A DNA stretch of 64,000 bases, taken from contig OY755240.1 in the NCBI GenBank assembly GCA_963576725.1, positions 63,700,412-63,764,411 of the forward strand. The letters are read 5' to 3'. The DNA is from Azorinus chamasolen. Its lineage: Eukaryota; Mollusca; Bivalvia; Cardiida; Solecurtidae. Positions 45,089 to 55,151 of the stretch are shown piece after piece. Each line of letters starts with the position of its first letter. Position 1 is the first letter of the stretch. A model generated the notes under the pieces. It worked only from the letters and a program-made list of their open reading frames with translations. It ran no database searches and was not told the origin of the DNA. The translations under genes were made by a program, and so were the position numbers.

Positions 45089-45253
45089 AACAGTACCCCT
45101 CTAAACCGGACGTTATATTTAGTATAACTATCGGTCTTGGAAACCAGTCTTGGAAATCGGTCTTTCTGCATGACGTTCACCCTGCATTAAGCAGCCACCT
45201 GCCTAAAATATCTAAATTCTTCTCTATTAGAATTCCGGTTTAGAGGGGTTTAC
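45089..45253. repeat. TA-type MITE variant
   Basis: ACCCCTCTAAACCGGA / TTCCGGTTTAGAGGGGT ends; the inner palindrome is lopsided after a deletion. Confidence 0.6.
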
Positions 45254-45313
45254 TGCATTACAATCATACATAAGTTTAGCTCTTTCAATGTCTTTGGCGA
45301 ATCTGTCGCCGCC

Positions 45314-45405
45314 TTTGCAAACAGTTTGGATCCTGACGAGACGCCGAGTAACTCGGCACAATGGTGCAGCCGAGTAACTCGGTGTCTCATCAGGATCCAA
45401 ACTGT
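45314..45405. repeat. TTAA-6 hairpin with doubled tip
   Basis: AACAGTTTGGATCCTGACGA / CATCAGGATCCAAACTGTTT with CCGAGTAACTCGG present twice, separated by CACAATGGTGCAG. Confidence 0.68.
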
Positions 45406-45689
45406 TTGATATTGTGTTTAAGTTTCTGAAAGAAACAGGAAGTTAGTTCAAACATAAAGCAGATGACAGCGTTCGTGTTTATTGATATAGTCGTCGCTTG
45501 AGAGTGGTTTGATTGTATTCGTAGTTTAATTCAATTCGAGTGTATACGAGTCAGATCATGGGCAACGGAAAGAGGTGTATTCAATGTTTGGGTAAGCGGT
45601 GTAGACCCAGTTCTATTGCCGTTTATGCACGGCCTCTCACCAGGGTTCAAATTGGTCACACTGGCGCATGCGAGGTTCTCTATCCCTTT

Positions 45690-46318
45690 ACTTCATGGAT
45701 ATGCATGTAAGAAATAATGACATCATGAATATTGATTAGCTGAATGTTTATAATGACATAATGAAAATATTACTACTGTAGAACCCCTCTAATGTGACCA
45801 CTTAATGAATAAACATGGGTGTCTTTATAAGCAGGTGATGGCTTAATGCAGGACAAAAGTAATGCAGAAATCTCCTTTGTAAGCGCATTTTGAGGCATCT
45901 GCAAACAGGGTCTGCTCTGTTTGCTTATGGAATAATATAGATATGTTTCTACAGCTTCTTCTTGAGCCAAAATGTCATAATTTTATGTTCATAAGCCATT
46001 ACATGTATAAAAAATAATCTTATTAATATTTATGAAGTCATTATTTCCTATATGAATATTCATCAGGCAAAGGGTTTTTAAGCTACCACCTGCATCTTGC
46101 ACCCATAATTATACCTGTTTTAGGTGGTCGCATTAGCGGGGTTTTTACTATACATGTAGCTACTTAGCCGTGGCATACACTGTAAAATCAGATCTTTTTC
46201 ATTTCATAAGCAAACGGAACAGACCTTGACCAAGAGACTGCTACTGGAGTCATTATGGTCTATCTGGGTCTACTGTTTGCAGTGCTGTGAACAGGTGTCT
46301 CTATGAAGTAAAGGGCTT
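45690..46318 (+). mobile_element. Triple-nested MITE: TTAA-2 / TA-2 / TTAA-2
   Basis: Outer TTAA-2 (CCCTTTACTTCATGGATA .. GAAGTAAAGGG) is split by TA-2 (45777-46155: CTGTAGAACCCCTCTAATG .. GCATTAGCGGGGTTTTTACT), itself split by a reverse TTAA-2 (about 45880-46078, ends GGCAAAGGG) at its GCATTAAGC site. Confidence 0.65.
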
Positions 46319-46394
46319 TCATAGCACAGAGACATAGCTAGGCAAGGTGTGTAAATGGAAACTCTTTTCAAGAACTGCTCCTTCATTTATTTCT

Positions 46395-46492
46395 CCACCA
46401 ACCCTTGTATTTTGACCATTCTTTCTAAACATCCCTTTGAGACAATTCTAAAGAGTGGCCACAACAGTGTCACAGTATAGGATTTGTTGGAG
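46395..46492. mobile_element. G-family element, partly decayed
   Basis: TTTCTCCACCAACCCTTG to AGGATTTGTTGGAGAAATAA; arms CATTCTTTCTAAACATCCC / GACAATTCTAAAGAGTGG. Confidence 0.65.
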
Positions 46493-46534
46493 AAATAAAG
46501 GAGCTGTTCTTGAAAACGTCTATATTTACGCATC

Positions 46535-46784
46535 TTAACCCTTTCCCTCATATATACGTGTTTTCCCGCATTTGCAAACAGAGTAGACCCACATCAGACG
46601 GCTCCTAGAGGAGCCGTTTGATCAGGGTCTACTCTGTTTGGTAGTAGAATTTGATAGATCTGTTTCTTTGCTTTCTAAAATGTCTACAAAGTTCTACCTT
46701 CCATATTTCTTTATAACTATTTTGTTAATGAATATTCAATAGGTATTGAAATTTGGCCTAAATACAGAACAGGGAAAGGGTTAA
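46535..46784 (-). mobile_element. TTAA-1 MITE, reverse, intact
   Basis: TTAACCCTTTCCCTCATATA to GAACAGGGAAAGGGTTAA, 250 bp; tip GGCTCCTAGAGGAGCC. Confidence 0.9.
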
Positions 46785-46958
46785 CTGGTCCTCTGTGCCG
46801 CACAACAGATGCACACACAAACATGACCACTTAATGACTAAACGAGAGTCTGTAACCTTTAGCCTGCTGAGCAAATTATTTTTACAGAAATTTTCATCTA
46901 CTACATTTTCGAAATCCAAGCTGTAATCAATCTGTCTACCACAATGCAATCAGTGTTC

Positions 46959-47024
46959 CAAACAGTTTGGATCCTGATGAGACGCCGAGTTACTCGGTGT
47001 CTCATCTGGATCTAAACTGTTTGC
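46959..47024. repeat. TTAA-6 hairpin
   Basis: AAACAGTTTGGATCCTGATG..GACGCCGAGTTACTCGGTGTC (46980-47000)..CATCTGGATCTAAACTGTTT. Confidence 0.7.
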
Positions 47025-47079
47025 ATAGGTATTCACTCATCCGCCCATAGCAGACTAAAGGTTAAAAAGTACATGGCTG

Positions 47080-47290
47080 ATTAACCCTTTCGTCATAGAA
47101 ACAACTTTTCACGCCTTTGCATACAGTGCCGACTCTGTAGGAGCCGTCAAAATGCGTATATATGGAGTAATTAGTTGGATTGTCCAACCTTTGAAACAGT
47201 GTAGACCCTGATCAAACGTTGCGCATCTGATGTGACTGTAAATCTTGGTCTACACTGTTTCCCTAACGTCCACTTTTGAAAACATACTTT
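47080..47290. repeat. TTAA-1/2 and TTAA-7 fragments
   Basis: TTAACCCTTTCGTCATAGA with a collapsed hairpin (47080-47175), then GAAACAGTGTAGACCCTGAT / TTGGTCTACACTGTTTCC (47190-47265). Confidence 0.5.
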
Positions 47291-47425
47291 CTAGCGGCAA
47301 AGGTATATTTATCTTAGCAACAAAAACATGAAAAATAAAATATTTATTTGTTTGACTTAAACTTCATCAAGCAGTGTCAGTTTATTTTGTCAGAAGCTAC
47401 GAACACTAATAATCAGATACATGTA

Positions 47426-47631
47426 CAGTAAAACTCCGCTAATGCGACCACTTATTAAACAACCACTGGCGTCGTTTAAAGCAGGTGGTTGCTTAATACA
47501 GGACGAAAGTTATGCAGAAAGCTCCTATAGGAGGTTTCTGCATAACGTTCGTCCTGCATTAAGCAACTACCTGCCTTTGCCACCCTGAATTATGCCCATC
47601 TTTTAGTGGTCGCATTAGAGGGGTTTTACTG
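47426..47631. mobile_element. TA-2 MITE, intact
   Basis: CAGTAAAACTCCGCTAATGC / GCATTAGAGGGGTTTTACTG with TA flanks; palindrome tip AAGCTCCTATAGGAGGTT, 206 bp. Confidence 0.88.
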
Positions 47632-47969
47632 TATATACAAAGTACTGTAGCTGCCACAAAAGTTCATACGAAGGCAATCGATGAACCCAATTCATTCCAC
47701 AAACTATGAACCAATCACCAGGTTTATTGAAATTATTGGCAAAACTACCTACATGTTTACATGTATATATGCATAATGAATAAAATCCGTAATGTTTAAT
47801 ATATAATAGTAAATAAAAATAATCCTGTGCCAGGCACCTGTGATTCAACCAAAACAGCGTTGGACGAGATAAAGAAAGAAAATATACAAACTGAGCAAAA
47901 ATTGGAAGTACAGCATCCTCGCTTATGGCCAAGACCGTATTGTTTTACAGTATCGACACTCCGAGAATA

Positions 47970-48178
47970 TAAACCATTGCCTCACTCATGTAAGAAATAA
48001 TGGCATCGTGAAGATTTTTAAAGCTGCATTTTTACAATGACATATGTACATACGAATGTTTGGTATTGGTGAAAAGCGTAGTTTCATATCTATTATAATT
48101 TCATAAGCAATTAGAACCAACCCTTATCAGACGGCTCCTACAGGACCCATCTGATATGGATCTACTCTGTTCGCATAT
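47970..48178 (+). repeat. TTAA-2 MITE, ends degraded
   Basis: CTCATGTAAGAAATAATGGC body and a hairpin with tip GGCTCCTACAGGACCC. Confidence 0.6.
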
Positions 48179-48257
48179 AAAATAACGTTAGTTCAATTTT
48201 GGTTATGTTTCAATTTTAACTACAGGTACATCTTTTCCCAGAGAACTATTCACCGAG

Positions 48258-48330
48258 TGTCAAACAGCTTGGATCCTGTTGAGACGCCGAGTTACTCAGC
48301 GTCTCATCCGGATCAAAGCTGTTTGCGAAT
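48258..48330. repeat. TTAA-6 hairpin
   Basis: AAACAGCTTGGATCCTGTTG / ATCCGGATCAAAGCTGTTT around GACGCCGAGTTACTCAGCGTC (48281-48301). Confidence 0.68.
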
Positions 48331-48444
48331 GCTAGTTTGGTCACGGATAGTACATGTACGATAAGGGTTAATTCGTCAACTTGATTTTAACCTTTAGGAT
48401 CCTAAGCGAAATTCGTCTGCAAAATGATGTCGTCTGTTCCAATA

Positions 48445-48660
48445 GCTAACCTATCCATGTAAGAAATAATTACATCATCAATATTTATAAGCTGAATTTT
48501 TCATAATCTGAACTTTTCAAGGAAACCTTTGCTTTGGCAAAAACTGTAAAACAAGATATATATCATGGCAAAAGCACACAGAGCAGATCCTAATCAGACG
48601 GCCCCTTTAGGAGCCGTCTGATCTGGGTCTACTCTGTTTGCAAATGCGTTTATATGAGGA
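48445..48660 (+). mobile_element. TTAA-2 MITE, left end degraded
   Basis: CCATGTAAGAAATAATTACA body, hairpin with tip GGCCCCTTTAGGAGCC, right end TTATATGAGG. Confidence 0.65.
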
Positions 48661-48887
48661 AATAAATAATAAATAATGAGTTTTCTTAAATGTCTTGTGA
48701 GTGACATGTTCCGAGTGATCTGGATTCAAACTATTATCAAAGAACATTACACATTTGTAAGTAGAGTGCCAATGGTTAAAACTTGGCGGCCATTGTATGA
48801 CGTAATCATAACCGTGCAACACAGGCATGTGTTCGCCATTGGCAAAGTAATGGGTAAATGTTGATATGTTTTAGTCTTTATTACGGG

Positions 48888-49062
48888 AAACGAGTTCAGT
48901 GACATTTGAAAACAGTGCAGACCCAGGGGAACGCCCTGATCTGGATCAGAATTGTTTGTCAGTTGAAATCCTATGGAAAGTTTAACCCATTCAAACAGTG
49001 AATACTGAATATGTTCTATCGTTAATATTGATAGCCAGTGATGTACCATTCTACCGTGAAAA
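48888..49062 (+). repeat. TTAA-4 MITE, degenerate, at the 3' flank of SLC26
   Basis: AAAACAGTGCAGACCCAGG, GATCAGAATTGTTTGTCAG, CGTGAAAATTCACAATACAA. Confidence 0.5.
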
Positions 49063-49102
49063 TTCACAATACAAAGACTTTGTTTTACTTGAACTATGCA
49101 AT

Positions 49103-51253
49103 TCAAGCGCATGACTGAAGTGATCTTGCTCGTTCATTTTGGATAGATTCAAGAGCATCGATCACTTCAAAGAAAGCCATATCCCTCGGGAAGTTGTCAA
49201 AGAACCCTGCTGCTTCCAGTACTGTCTTTCCCTGCTGACGCAATCCAGCAAGTCTGACCCGGACATCCACTTCCTTGTAGTCCTTGGCAATCTCCTGTAA
49301 TGTGTTCTTGCCGCCAATATCAATGTAATTCATTGCTGAACAATCGATGATGATATCAGTTATGTTACCATCTATATCATAAGCAGCATTACTCAGTACT
49401 CTTGATTCCTCGTCTATATCTGCGGGTTCTGTTTCATCTGGGTAATCCTTCACCGTGCATCGCCGGGAAGTGCTACTGTTACCGGGCTCAGATGCTGTTT
49501 TCTTTTCTATCTTCATTTGTTGTCTCTTTACATGCAGCGGGTTTAGAACTTTCTCGTATAGCTGTGATTTGAAGCGCTCCGTCGTCGCAAAAAAGAGACT
49601 TGCATCGAATCTGAAAATTTTCACACCGTTCGGCTGATCAGCTGTTCGAGTTCTACTGGTATCAGCCAAAACGTCCTCCGTCTGTCCTCTTGATAGGAGA
49701 TATCCACGAGACAGCTGAGACTGAACGATCACTAGTAGAACTGATACACCGATTCCTGCAAACAGACCGTAGTTAAGATCAACGAGAACGCCAACGGAAT
49801 TTGTAACAATCCAGATAATAAAGTCGTATTTGTTGATTTTCCAAATTGATGGCAAGTTTCTGTATTGCAAAAGTAAATCTTTCATGGAGACGATAATCAT
49901 TGCAGCCAGAACAGACAGCGGCAAAGACACAAACAGCTGACCAATGACAAGAATTACTAGCAGCATAAACACCACAGTTGGTACGCCGTTCAGTGTTGTC
50001 TTAGATCCTAACGAACTCAGAATCATTGTTCGTGGTGGCGCTGTTGCAGCCGGGAAGCAGCTAAAGAATCCAGACACAAAATTTCCTACGCCATAAGCAA
50101 ATAGTTCTTGGTTATCGTCTATTTGTGTGCCGTGCTTTTTAGCCATGAGTTTTGCCATGGATATACTCATAGCTAGTGAGAGAATCGCCATTATAACTGC
50201 ATCAGCAATAAAATCACCCGCGTTGCTAAGGCTGGGAACAAATGGTGTGGAGAACTTGCTAGGTATTGGCCCAACGGTGTTGACATTTAGAGTCGCCTTG
50301 AACTTTCCGAAATGCGATATGAACGTACCGACTACAACAACGATAAGATCGATCGGAACAGGCATTTTCATTTTAGTCCCAAATCGTTCATTTATACATA
50401 TCTTAACCAGCAATAAAACTGCCACACTGATAAGAGATATAATGACCTCAGCAATTACCGTATCTCCAAGCTTGCGGAATAAGTCTATATATGTCAAAAT
50501 TAATTTCCCTGCACCAGAATATGCCTTAACTTTGATTCCAAACATCTTTGGGACTTGACTAGTGCAAATATGCAAGGATGCAGCTGTTGTGAAACCACCA
50601 ATGAAAGAGTCCGACATATATGTACACAAGAATCCAAACCGAAGCAATCCCATTGCACTAAGGAGTATCCCGGTCAGCAAGCAACACGCTGCAGCAGTCC
50701 GGACCTTCACGTTTAAAATGTCTTCTTCAGTAGGTATGGATGGTGTTGATGAATTGCCAAGTAATAAATTACCGTCGCCCCCATTATAATTAGAAACAAA
50801 ACTCTCCGCTTGTCGTTCAACCACAGTTTGCGTCAACAGCGCCATCACGGCATTAGTCCCAAATGATATGTACTGAGATGTTCCGAATAGAAGATAAACA
50901 AGAACCGGAAAAAACGTTGTGTATAGACCATGCTCTGGTCGAAGAGACGCGAGTATTCCGAAACCCATTGCTTGGGGAAAATGCATAAAGCTAACTGTCA
51001 ATCCAGCTAAGAAATCCCCGAGGATAAATTCCTTGACTTTGTACCTGCGGATGAACTTGACAACTGGGAAGTATGTAGAGATGACTCTCCATGGCGTCTT
51101 TCTAGTGCACTGACAAGCTTGTCGAACTCGTTTAGAAAGCACTGGCTCTGGTTGGGGTGTCAGCTGATACGTTCGTTCAAACGAGTCTTGCGTATAGAGA
51201 CGCCTTGATACCGTAACAATAGGCTCTGTCTGATCGGCAGTGTGATCTTCCAT
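49103..51253 (-). CDS. SLC26 family anion transporter, 716 aa, uninterrupted
   Basis: One open frame from ATG at 51253 to TGA at 49103. N-terminal cytosolic part (1-75), then a multi-pass membrane domain that starts at FILGDFLAGLTVSFMHFPQA. The SulP/SLC26 signature region is at about 106-131 (PEHGLYTTFFPVLVYLLFGT), with a segment at ~405-420 (PPRTMILSSLGSKTTL) corresponding to the TM10 substrate region. The C-terminal STAS domain runs from ~543 (GVKIFRFDASLFF) to ~705, with a charged insert (570-625) and IDCSAMNYIDIGG at the conserved core. Two N-glycosylation motifs lie in the first long extracellular loop. SLC26 proteins exchange or conduct anions such as sulfate, chloride, bicarbonate or oxalate; the substrate here cannot be told. 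Animal SLC26 genes usually have many introns, so the single coding exon is unusual. A possible acceptor TTTTTATTCAG 12 bp upstream of the ATG hints at a non-coding 5' exon. Confidence 0.93.
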   Translation of the reverse strand: MEDHTADQTEPIVTVSRRLYTQDSFERTYQLTPQPEPVLSKRVRQACQCTRKTPWRVISTYFPVVKFIRRYKVKEFILGDFLAGLTVSFMHFPQAMGFGILASLRPEHGLYTTFFPVLVYLLFGTSQYISFGTNAVMALLTQTVVERQAESFVSNYNGGDGNLLLGNSSTPSIPTEEDILNVKVRTAAACCLLTGILLSAMGLLRFGFLCTYMSDSFIGGFTTAASLHICTSQVPKMFGIKVKAYSGAGKLILTYIDLFRKLGDTVIAEVIISLISVAVLLLVKICINERFGTKMKMPVPIDLIVVVVGTFISHFGKFKATLNVNTVGPIPSKFSTPFVPSLSNAGDFIADAVIMAILSLAMSISMAKLMAKKHGTQIDDNQELFAYGVGNFVSGFFSCFPAATAPPRTMILSSLGSKTTLNGVPTVVFMLLVILVIGQLFVSLPLSVLAAMIIVSMKDLLLQYRNLPSIWKINKYDFIIWIVTNSVGVLVDLNYGLFAGIGVSVLLVIVQSQLSRGYLLSRGQTEDVLADTSRTRTADQPNGVKIFRFDASLFFATTERFKSQLYEKVLNPLHVKRQQMKIEKKTASEPGNSSTSRRCTVKDYPDETEPADIDEESRVLSNAAYDIDGNITDIIIDCSAMNYIDIGGKNTLQEIAKDYKEVDVRVRLAGLRQQGKTVLEAAGFFDNFPRDMAFFEVIDALESIQNERARSLQSCA

Positions 51254-51283
51254 CTGGGTGTCCTGAATAAAAACATTGACATA

Positions 51284-51665
51284 CAGTAAAACATGTCTAC
51301 CAGAGTGACTACTTAAAATAAAAATAGTTCTGGATTTTAAGACAAATGGTACCTTAACCCATTACCCCATAGGCTATTTTAGATACAACCTCTTTGAATA
51401 AATCTACCGAAAAGGAGCATTAATTACAGAAAAGGAAACTTTTAGAATTTTGTTGTTTGAAACCATTGTGATAAATAGAGCATTTGCTCCTATAGGAGCA
51501 AATGCTCTATTTATCACAATGGTTTCACAAAGTGACTTTTGCAGAGTCGTCAAAAGTCGTCAATATGAGGGAATGGGTTAAGACATGAAAAGGTTTATGC
51601 AGAAATCTCATCTGCGAACTGTCTGATTTACGTTTGTCCTGCATTAAGCAACAGCATGTTTTTAT
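51284..51665. mobile_element. TA-3 MITE with TTAA-3 insertion, right end lost
   Basis: CAGTAAAACATGTCTACCAG after TA; interrupted at its GCTTAATGC-equivalent site; TGCATTAAGCAACAGCATG remains on the right. It starts 31 bp upstream of the SLC26 ATG. Confidence 0.68.
51354..51581 (+). mobile_element. TTAA-3 MITE nested in TA-3
   Basis: TTAACCCATTACCCCATAGG to GAGGGAATGGGTTAA; perfect palindrome GATAAATAGAGCATTTGC and its inverse, tip TGCTCCTATAGGAGCA. It lies within 330 bp of the SLC26 start. Confidence 0.88.
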
Positions 51666-51910
51666 TTACCTAAGTATTCGGACACACAATCTCCCTTCTC
51701 TATGGGTGTTTAAAGCTGAATAAATCAATTGATAACTACGGTTTAGATTGATATAGTAGTGAATAAAGAAGACTCGGATAAACCTGCTCGTTCAGGAGCA
51801 GTTTGATCAGGATCTGTATTTTGCCTAAAATTGAATTTCCTTACACGTATAGGACGTAAATTGTAAGACGATGTGACGGTGGAGCAATTGTACAAGTTTT
51901 TTCCGACTGT

Positions 51911-51916
51911 TGCAGA

Positions 51917-51956
<40 letters not shown>

Positions 51957-52117
51957 GCAATGGCAACAGCAACAACAACAGCAGCAGCTGTTACTATTGC
52001 TGATGCTGCTTCTGCCATTGCCACTACTGTCGTTGCTGCTGCTGTTGTTGCTGCTGCTGCAGCTGTTGTTACTGGCTGCTGCTGATGATGTTGCTGCTGC
52101 TGCTGCTGCTGCTGTAG
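51911..52117. repeat. Inverted trinucleotide microsatellite CAG/CAA :: CTG/TTG
   Basis: 51911-51988 is (CAR)n on the plus strand; at 51989 it switches to (YTG)n until 52117, so the tract is imperfectly self-complementary. Long polyQ/polyL/polyA frames on both strands result from this and are not taken as genes. Confidence 0.85.
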
Positions 52118-52159
52118 CACTCGCAAAAACTCGAACAATAGCCCCACCGTCACATCGTC

Positions 52160-52440
52160 CTGCAATATTGAAACATATTCGTCCAGACCTTTCATTTGTT
52201 ATATCGTATGCCTATCTTCGTGAAAAAATAGTTTTGCACTCCATGAACCCGACACGACCCCGGCCCGGATTATAAATGTGTCTTTCGAAATCTACTCGTC
52301 CAGGCCTTGCATTTGATGTAACATGCCTACCTTTGGAGAAAAAAACTGTTTTGCACTAAATGATCCCGCCCAACCACCGGTTAATATGATTTTCGAAATC
52401 TACACGTCCAGTCCTGTCACATGCCTAAATTTCCTGGCTA
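52160..52440 (+). repeat. Three tandem units of ~110-117 bp
   Basis: Starts near GTCCAGACC (52181), GTCCAGGCC (52298) and GTCCAGTCC (52406), each followed by a GCCTA..TTT stretch. Not related to the Helitron monomers. Confidence 0.6.
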
Positions 52441-52441
52441 A

Positions 52442-52461
52442 GGGGGGGGGGGGGGGGGGGG
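52442..52461 (+). repeat. Run of 20 G
   Basis: Uninterrupted homopolymer; could form a quadruplex, or its length may be an assembly estimate. Confidence 0.85.
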
Positions 52462-52499
52462 CTCTGGGAGGCGCACAGTACAGGAAACGGTTATTATGC

Positions 52500-52577
52500 A
52501 ACTTTTCGCTAATTTTACTACCCAAATGTTGCGATTATAGCAGTAATCGCAACGGTTCGGTCATTAAATTAATGAAC
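52500..52577. mobile_element. Small fold-back element J, copy 1
   Basis: AATTTTACTACCCAAATGTT..GCGATTATAGCAGTAATCGC..AACGGTTCGGTCATTAAATT; palindromic. Second copy at 54171. Confidence 0.65.
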
Positions 52578-52671
52578 AATGGGACACTTTTGTCGGTTAT
52601 CTGCCCATGTCCAACTAGGTGGCACTGCCACCGAGTAGGTCCTTTGTTTCGCAAACAGAGTAGACTTGTAG

Positions 52672-54150
52672 GATAATAATAATAATAATCTTTATTACCT
52701 CCAGATAAGGACAGCATTCATATAAATGGATACAAACAGTGCATTGGTGTATATACATATACAGTGAACAAACTAATGACATGAAAAATAGGAATCCGCT
52801 ATGTGGCGATGTACACCTGTGTGTAGCTGTTTCCCTTTTGTGAAGCAACTACACCCAAATATGCCACAGCCCATAGAATGGCATGCTTAAGGTAATGAAG
52901 CATAGGTACATATACGAGTATGTAGAATATCATTACAACTGCCACAATACCCAAACCGGTCCCTCCACTCCATCAATGCAGCGAGCCAATAAACCCGAAA
53001 TACAATAGTTGACCGCACTACAATGGTGGAAAAGAGAAAATGATATCACACATTCGGCATCGAAAAAGAAAACAAAATAGAAATATTACGATTACCTCGC
53101 TTAGCACCCACTATCGAAACGAAATATAGAAGGCAGTTGAGGTATGCCACTCAATTAAATACAAAACACAAATTTCAGTGGTGGCAATAAACCCGACGAC
53201 AACTACAACGAAGACGACAATGATGACGATGATGATGATGGTGACGACGATGGTGATAATGATAATGAAGATGATGGTACATGTAAAAGTGAAAGCAATT
53301 ATAACAGCAATGTTATTTATATAACTCTGACATAATATATAACTGGCGACCCATATATAAGAATTAGAATATCGCTTATAACTGACAGATGCTGCTAGAA
53401 CATTGTTTCTACTGTATGTAAGAGTAATAAGATGTGACTGTAGAAACAAACAACGGAGAAGCGAATAATAACGCAGATGTCATGGGCTAATACTTCAGTA
53501 CATGCTCCGAATATAGGGAGAACTTTGGCTGTACTATTCACTGATGTCTCAATATGTTACAGCAAAATGTCCCCACTATTTTAAGACAGACTGGATCTAC
53601 GTCAGTGAAAGGCAGATATCATATGGATAAGCTGCATACGCGGGGAACATGAAATCAACTTCTCAAACATGTATTTCCCAAAAACATGATAAATGTTTTT
53701 CCATAGCCTATGTCTTGCACTTTGGGTGCGCTCACAGTACAAAGCAATATGCAGAGCAAACTCGTCCGTTAATTTATTGCACCGTTTATAACGACTAGTG
53801 TACGATCTAGCGAAGAGAAAATGCGTAAATTTTACAGCCGCCTGTGATAACTGCAAATACTTACGGTTAAATTTACTTAACAACCAAAACTGACAAGGAC
53901 CAAAATCTGACAAGGACTGAATATTACAATAATCTTTAAGTATATTGTCAGCTAAGATACGCGACTGTATCAGGGACAATTGTTTAATTTTGACATTGCT
54001 GTTGACTACTGTCTTCCAAACATGTCTGGAAGGAAATTCACCCGTCGTGTAGTATGTCACTAGAACATTAGCAAGACCATATTTGCTGCAAATTCTGTCT
54101 ATATCAGGTAGAACCCCTTTTAGCTTACTTGGGAGTGTTCAGACTGTTAA
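52672..54150 (-). pseudogene. LINE 3' end: C-terminal ORF2 piece plus 3' UTR
   Basis: Open frame 54150-53602 (minus, no ATG needed) ends in NKLTDEFALHIALYCE.. then ARHRLWKNIYHVFG, the H-x-C plus LW..I pattern seen at the C-terminus of many non-LTR retrotransposon ORF2 proteins. About 930 bp of non-coding sequence follows, ending in TAATAAAGATTATTATTA repeats at 52672-52700, like a CR1/L2-type microsatellite tail. 5' truncated before the polymerase core. Family is inferred from pattern only. Confidence 0.6.
53195..53277 (+). repeat. (GAY)n-type microsatellite
   Basis: GACGAC, GATGAT, GATAAT repeats inside the presumed LINE 3' UTR. Confidence 0.8.
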
Positions 54151-54170
54151 TCGCTACTTTCAGTAACCGT

Positions 54171-54248
54171 CACTTTTCACTAATTTCACGACCGAAATGT
54201 TGCGATTATAGCAGTTATCGCAACAGTTCGGTCATGAAATTAATAAAC
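54171..54248. mobile_element. Small fold-back element J, copy 2
   Basis: AATTTCACGACCGAA / TTCGGTCATGAAATT with inner GTTGCGATTATAGCAGTT.. palindrome. Together with copy 1 it brackets the LINE fragment. Confidence 0.68.
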
Positions 54249-54306
54249 AATTTGTGTGTTTGTTTGTTTGTGTTAATTAACGTCCATTTCTGCTCACTAT
54301 GGGTTA
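54249..54306 (-). mobile_element. SINE 3' tail fragment
   Basis: Reverse complement of the tail of the SINE at 55152: CCCATAGTGAGCAGAAA then GGACGTTAAT and (CAAA)n. Confidence 0.7.
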
Positions 54307-54459
54307 ATAAAACTGTAACGGTTACTGTGAACTGAACGCATCCCAGATCTATGTCGGAAAGTTTCGGTATCAACACATGTCACCAGAGATAAAGCGTTAC
54401 CTTGTTTCGGTTATAGAAAATAGCCGAAATAAATATAACTATGGACTGCATACCTTATA

Positions 54460-54777
54460 TAGTTGAACTTCGATATCTCGAAATTCCAGGGACCATAAAA
54501 TTAGTTCGAGATAACAGAGGTTCGACTCATCCGATTTATAATCTGACCAATATCTCAAGTTTACAGTTTAATGCAGGTCTGAAGTAATGCTGAAAGCTCC
54601 TACAGGAGCTTTCAGCATCACTTTAGACCCGCATTAAGCTGTCACATATGTTTCTAGATATGTGTAGTGATACCTTTTAGAACAATTCTGTATTGTAAAT
54701 GTTGGAAGGACCGAACTTTCAAGACGAGTTATCGCGAAGTTCGAGTTATCCGAGTTCGATATAAGGAAGTTCAACTG
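54460..54777. mobile_element. TA-4 MITE
   Basis: TAGTTGAACTTCGATATCTC / GTTCGATATAAGGAAGTTCA ACTG, TA flanks; palindrome tip GAAAGCTCCTACAGGAGC at 54593-54614. Confidence 0.83.
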
Positions 54778-54794
54778 TACGTAATTTTTTTTAA

Positions 54795-55030
54795 CCCTTC
54801 GCTTGCTGAATTGTAAAATACATGTCTCCTTCTTTACCCATGCCCATACCCATGCCCTGTTGTATAATTACATATATCTTCACTGTGTACAAGTATTTCG
54901 CTGTGCAATCACTGCTGTTGAGTGCACTGGTTGCCCAATCAACTTGTAAATAGTGCAGACCCTGATGAGACAGCTCCTGCAGGAGTAACTCGGCGTTTCA
55001 TCAGGATCCAAGCTGTTTGACAGTCAGTCA
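54795..55030. mobile_element. Chimeric hairpin MITE: TTAA-5 left, TTAA-6 right
   Basis: Starts TTAACCCTTCGCTTGCTGAA with the TTAA-5 arm GTAAATAGTGCAGACCCTGA..GACAGCTCCTGCAGGAG, then switches at the tip to TAACTCGGCGTTTCATCAGG and ATCCAAGCTGTTTGAC of TTAA-6. Confidence 0.72.
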
Positions 55031-55151
55031 ATAGTTTCTCAAAAGCTTGTGTTACGACACTCGGTCAGTGGTTTCTCAATGGTTTCTCAAAAGCTTGTGA
55101 CACGACGCTTTGTAAATAGTTTCTCAAAAGCTTGATCAAATCCGAAGTTAT

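Noticed and set aside
50127..51113. Plus-strand ORFs of up to 143 aa
   Set aside because: Antisense to the SLC26 coding sequence.
51910..52275. ORFs with long polyQ, polyL or polyA runs on both strands
   Set aside because: They are translations of an inverted trinucleotide microsatellite; no flanking coding signal.
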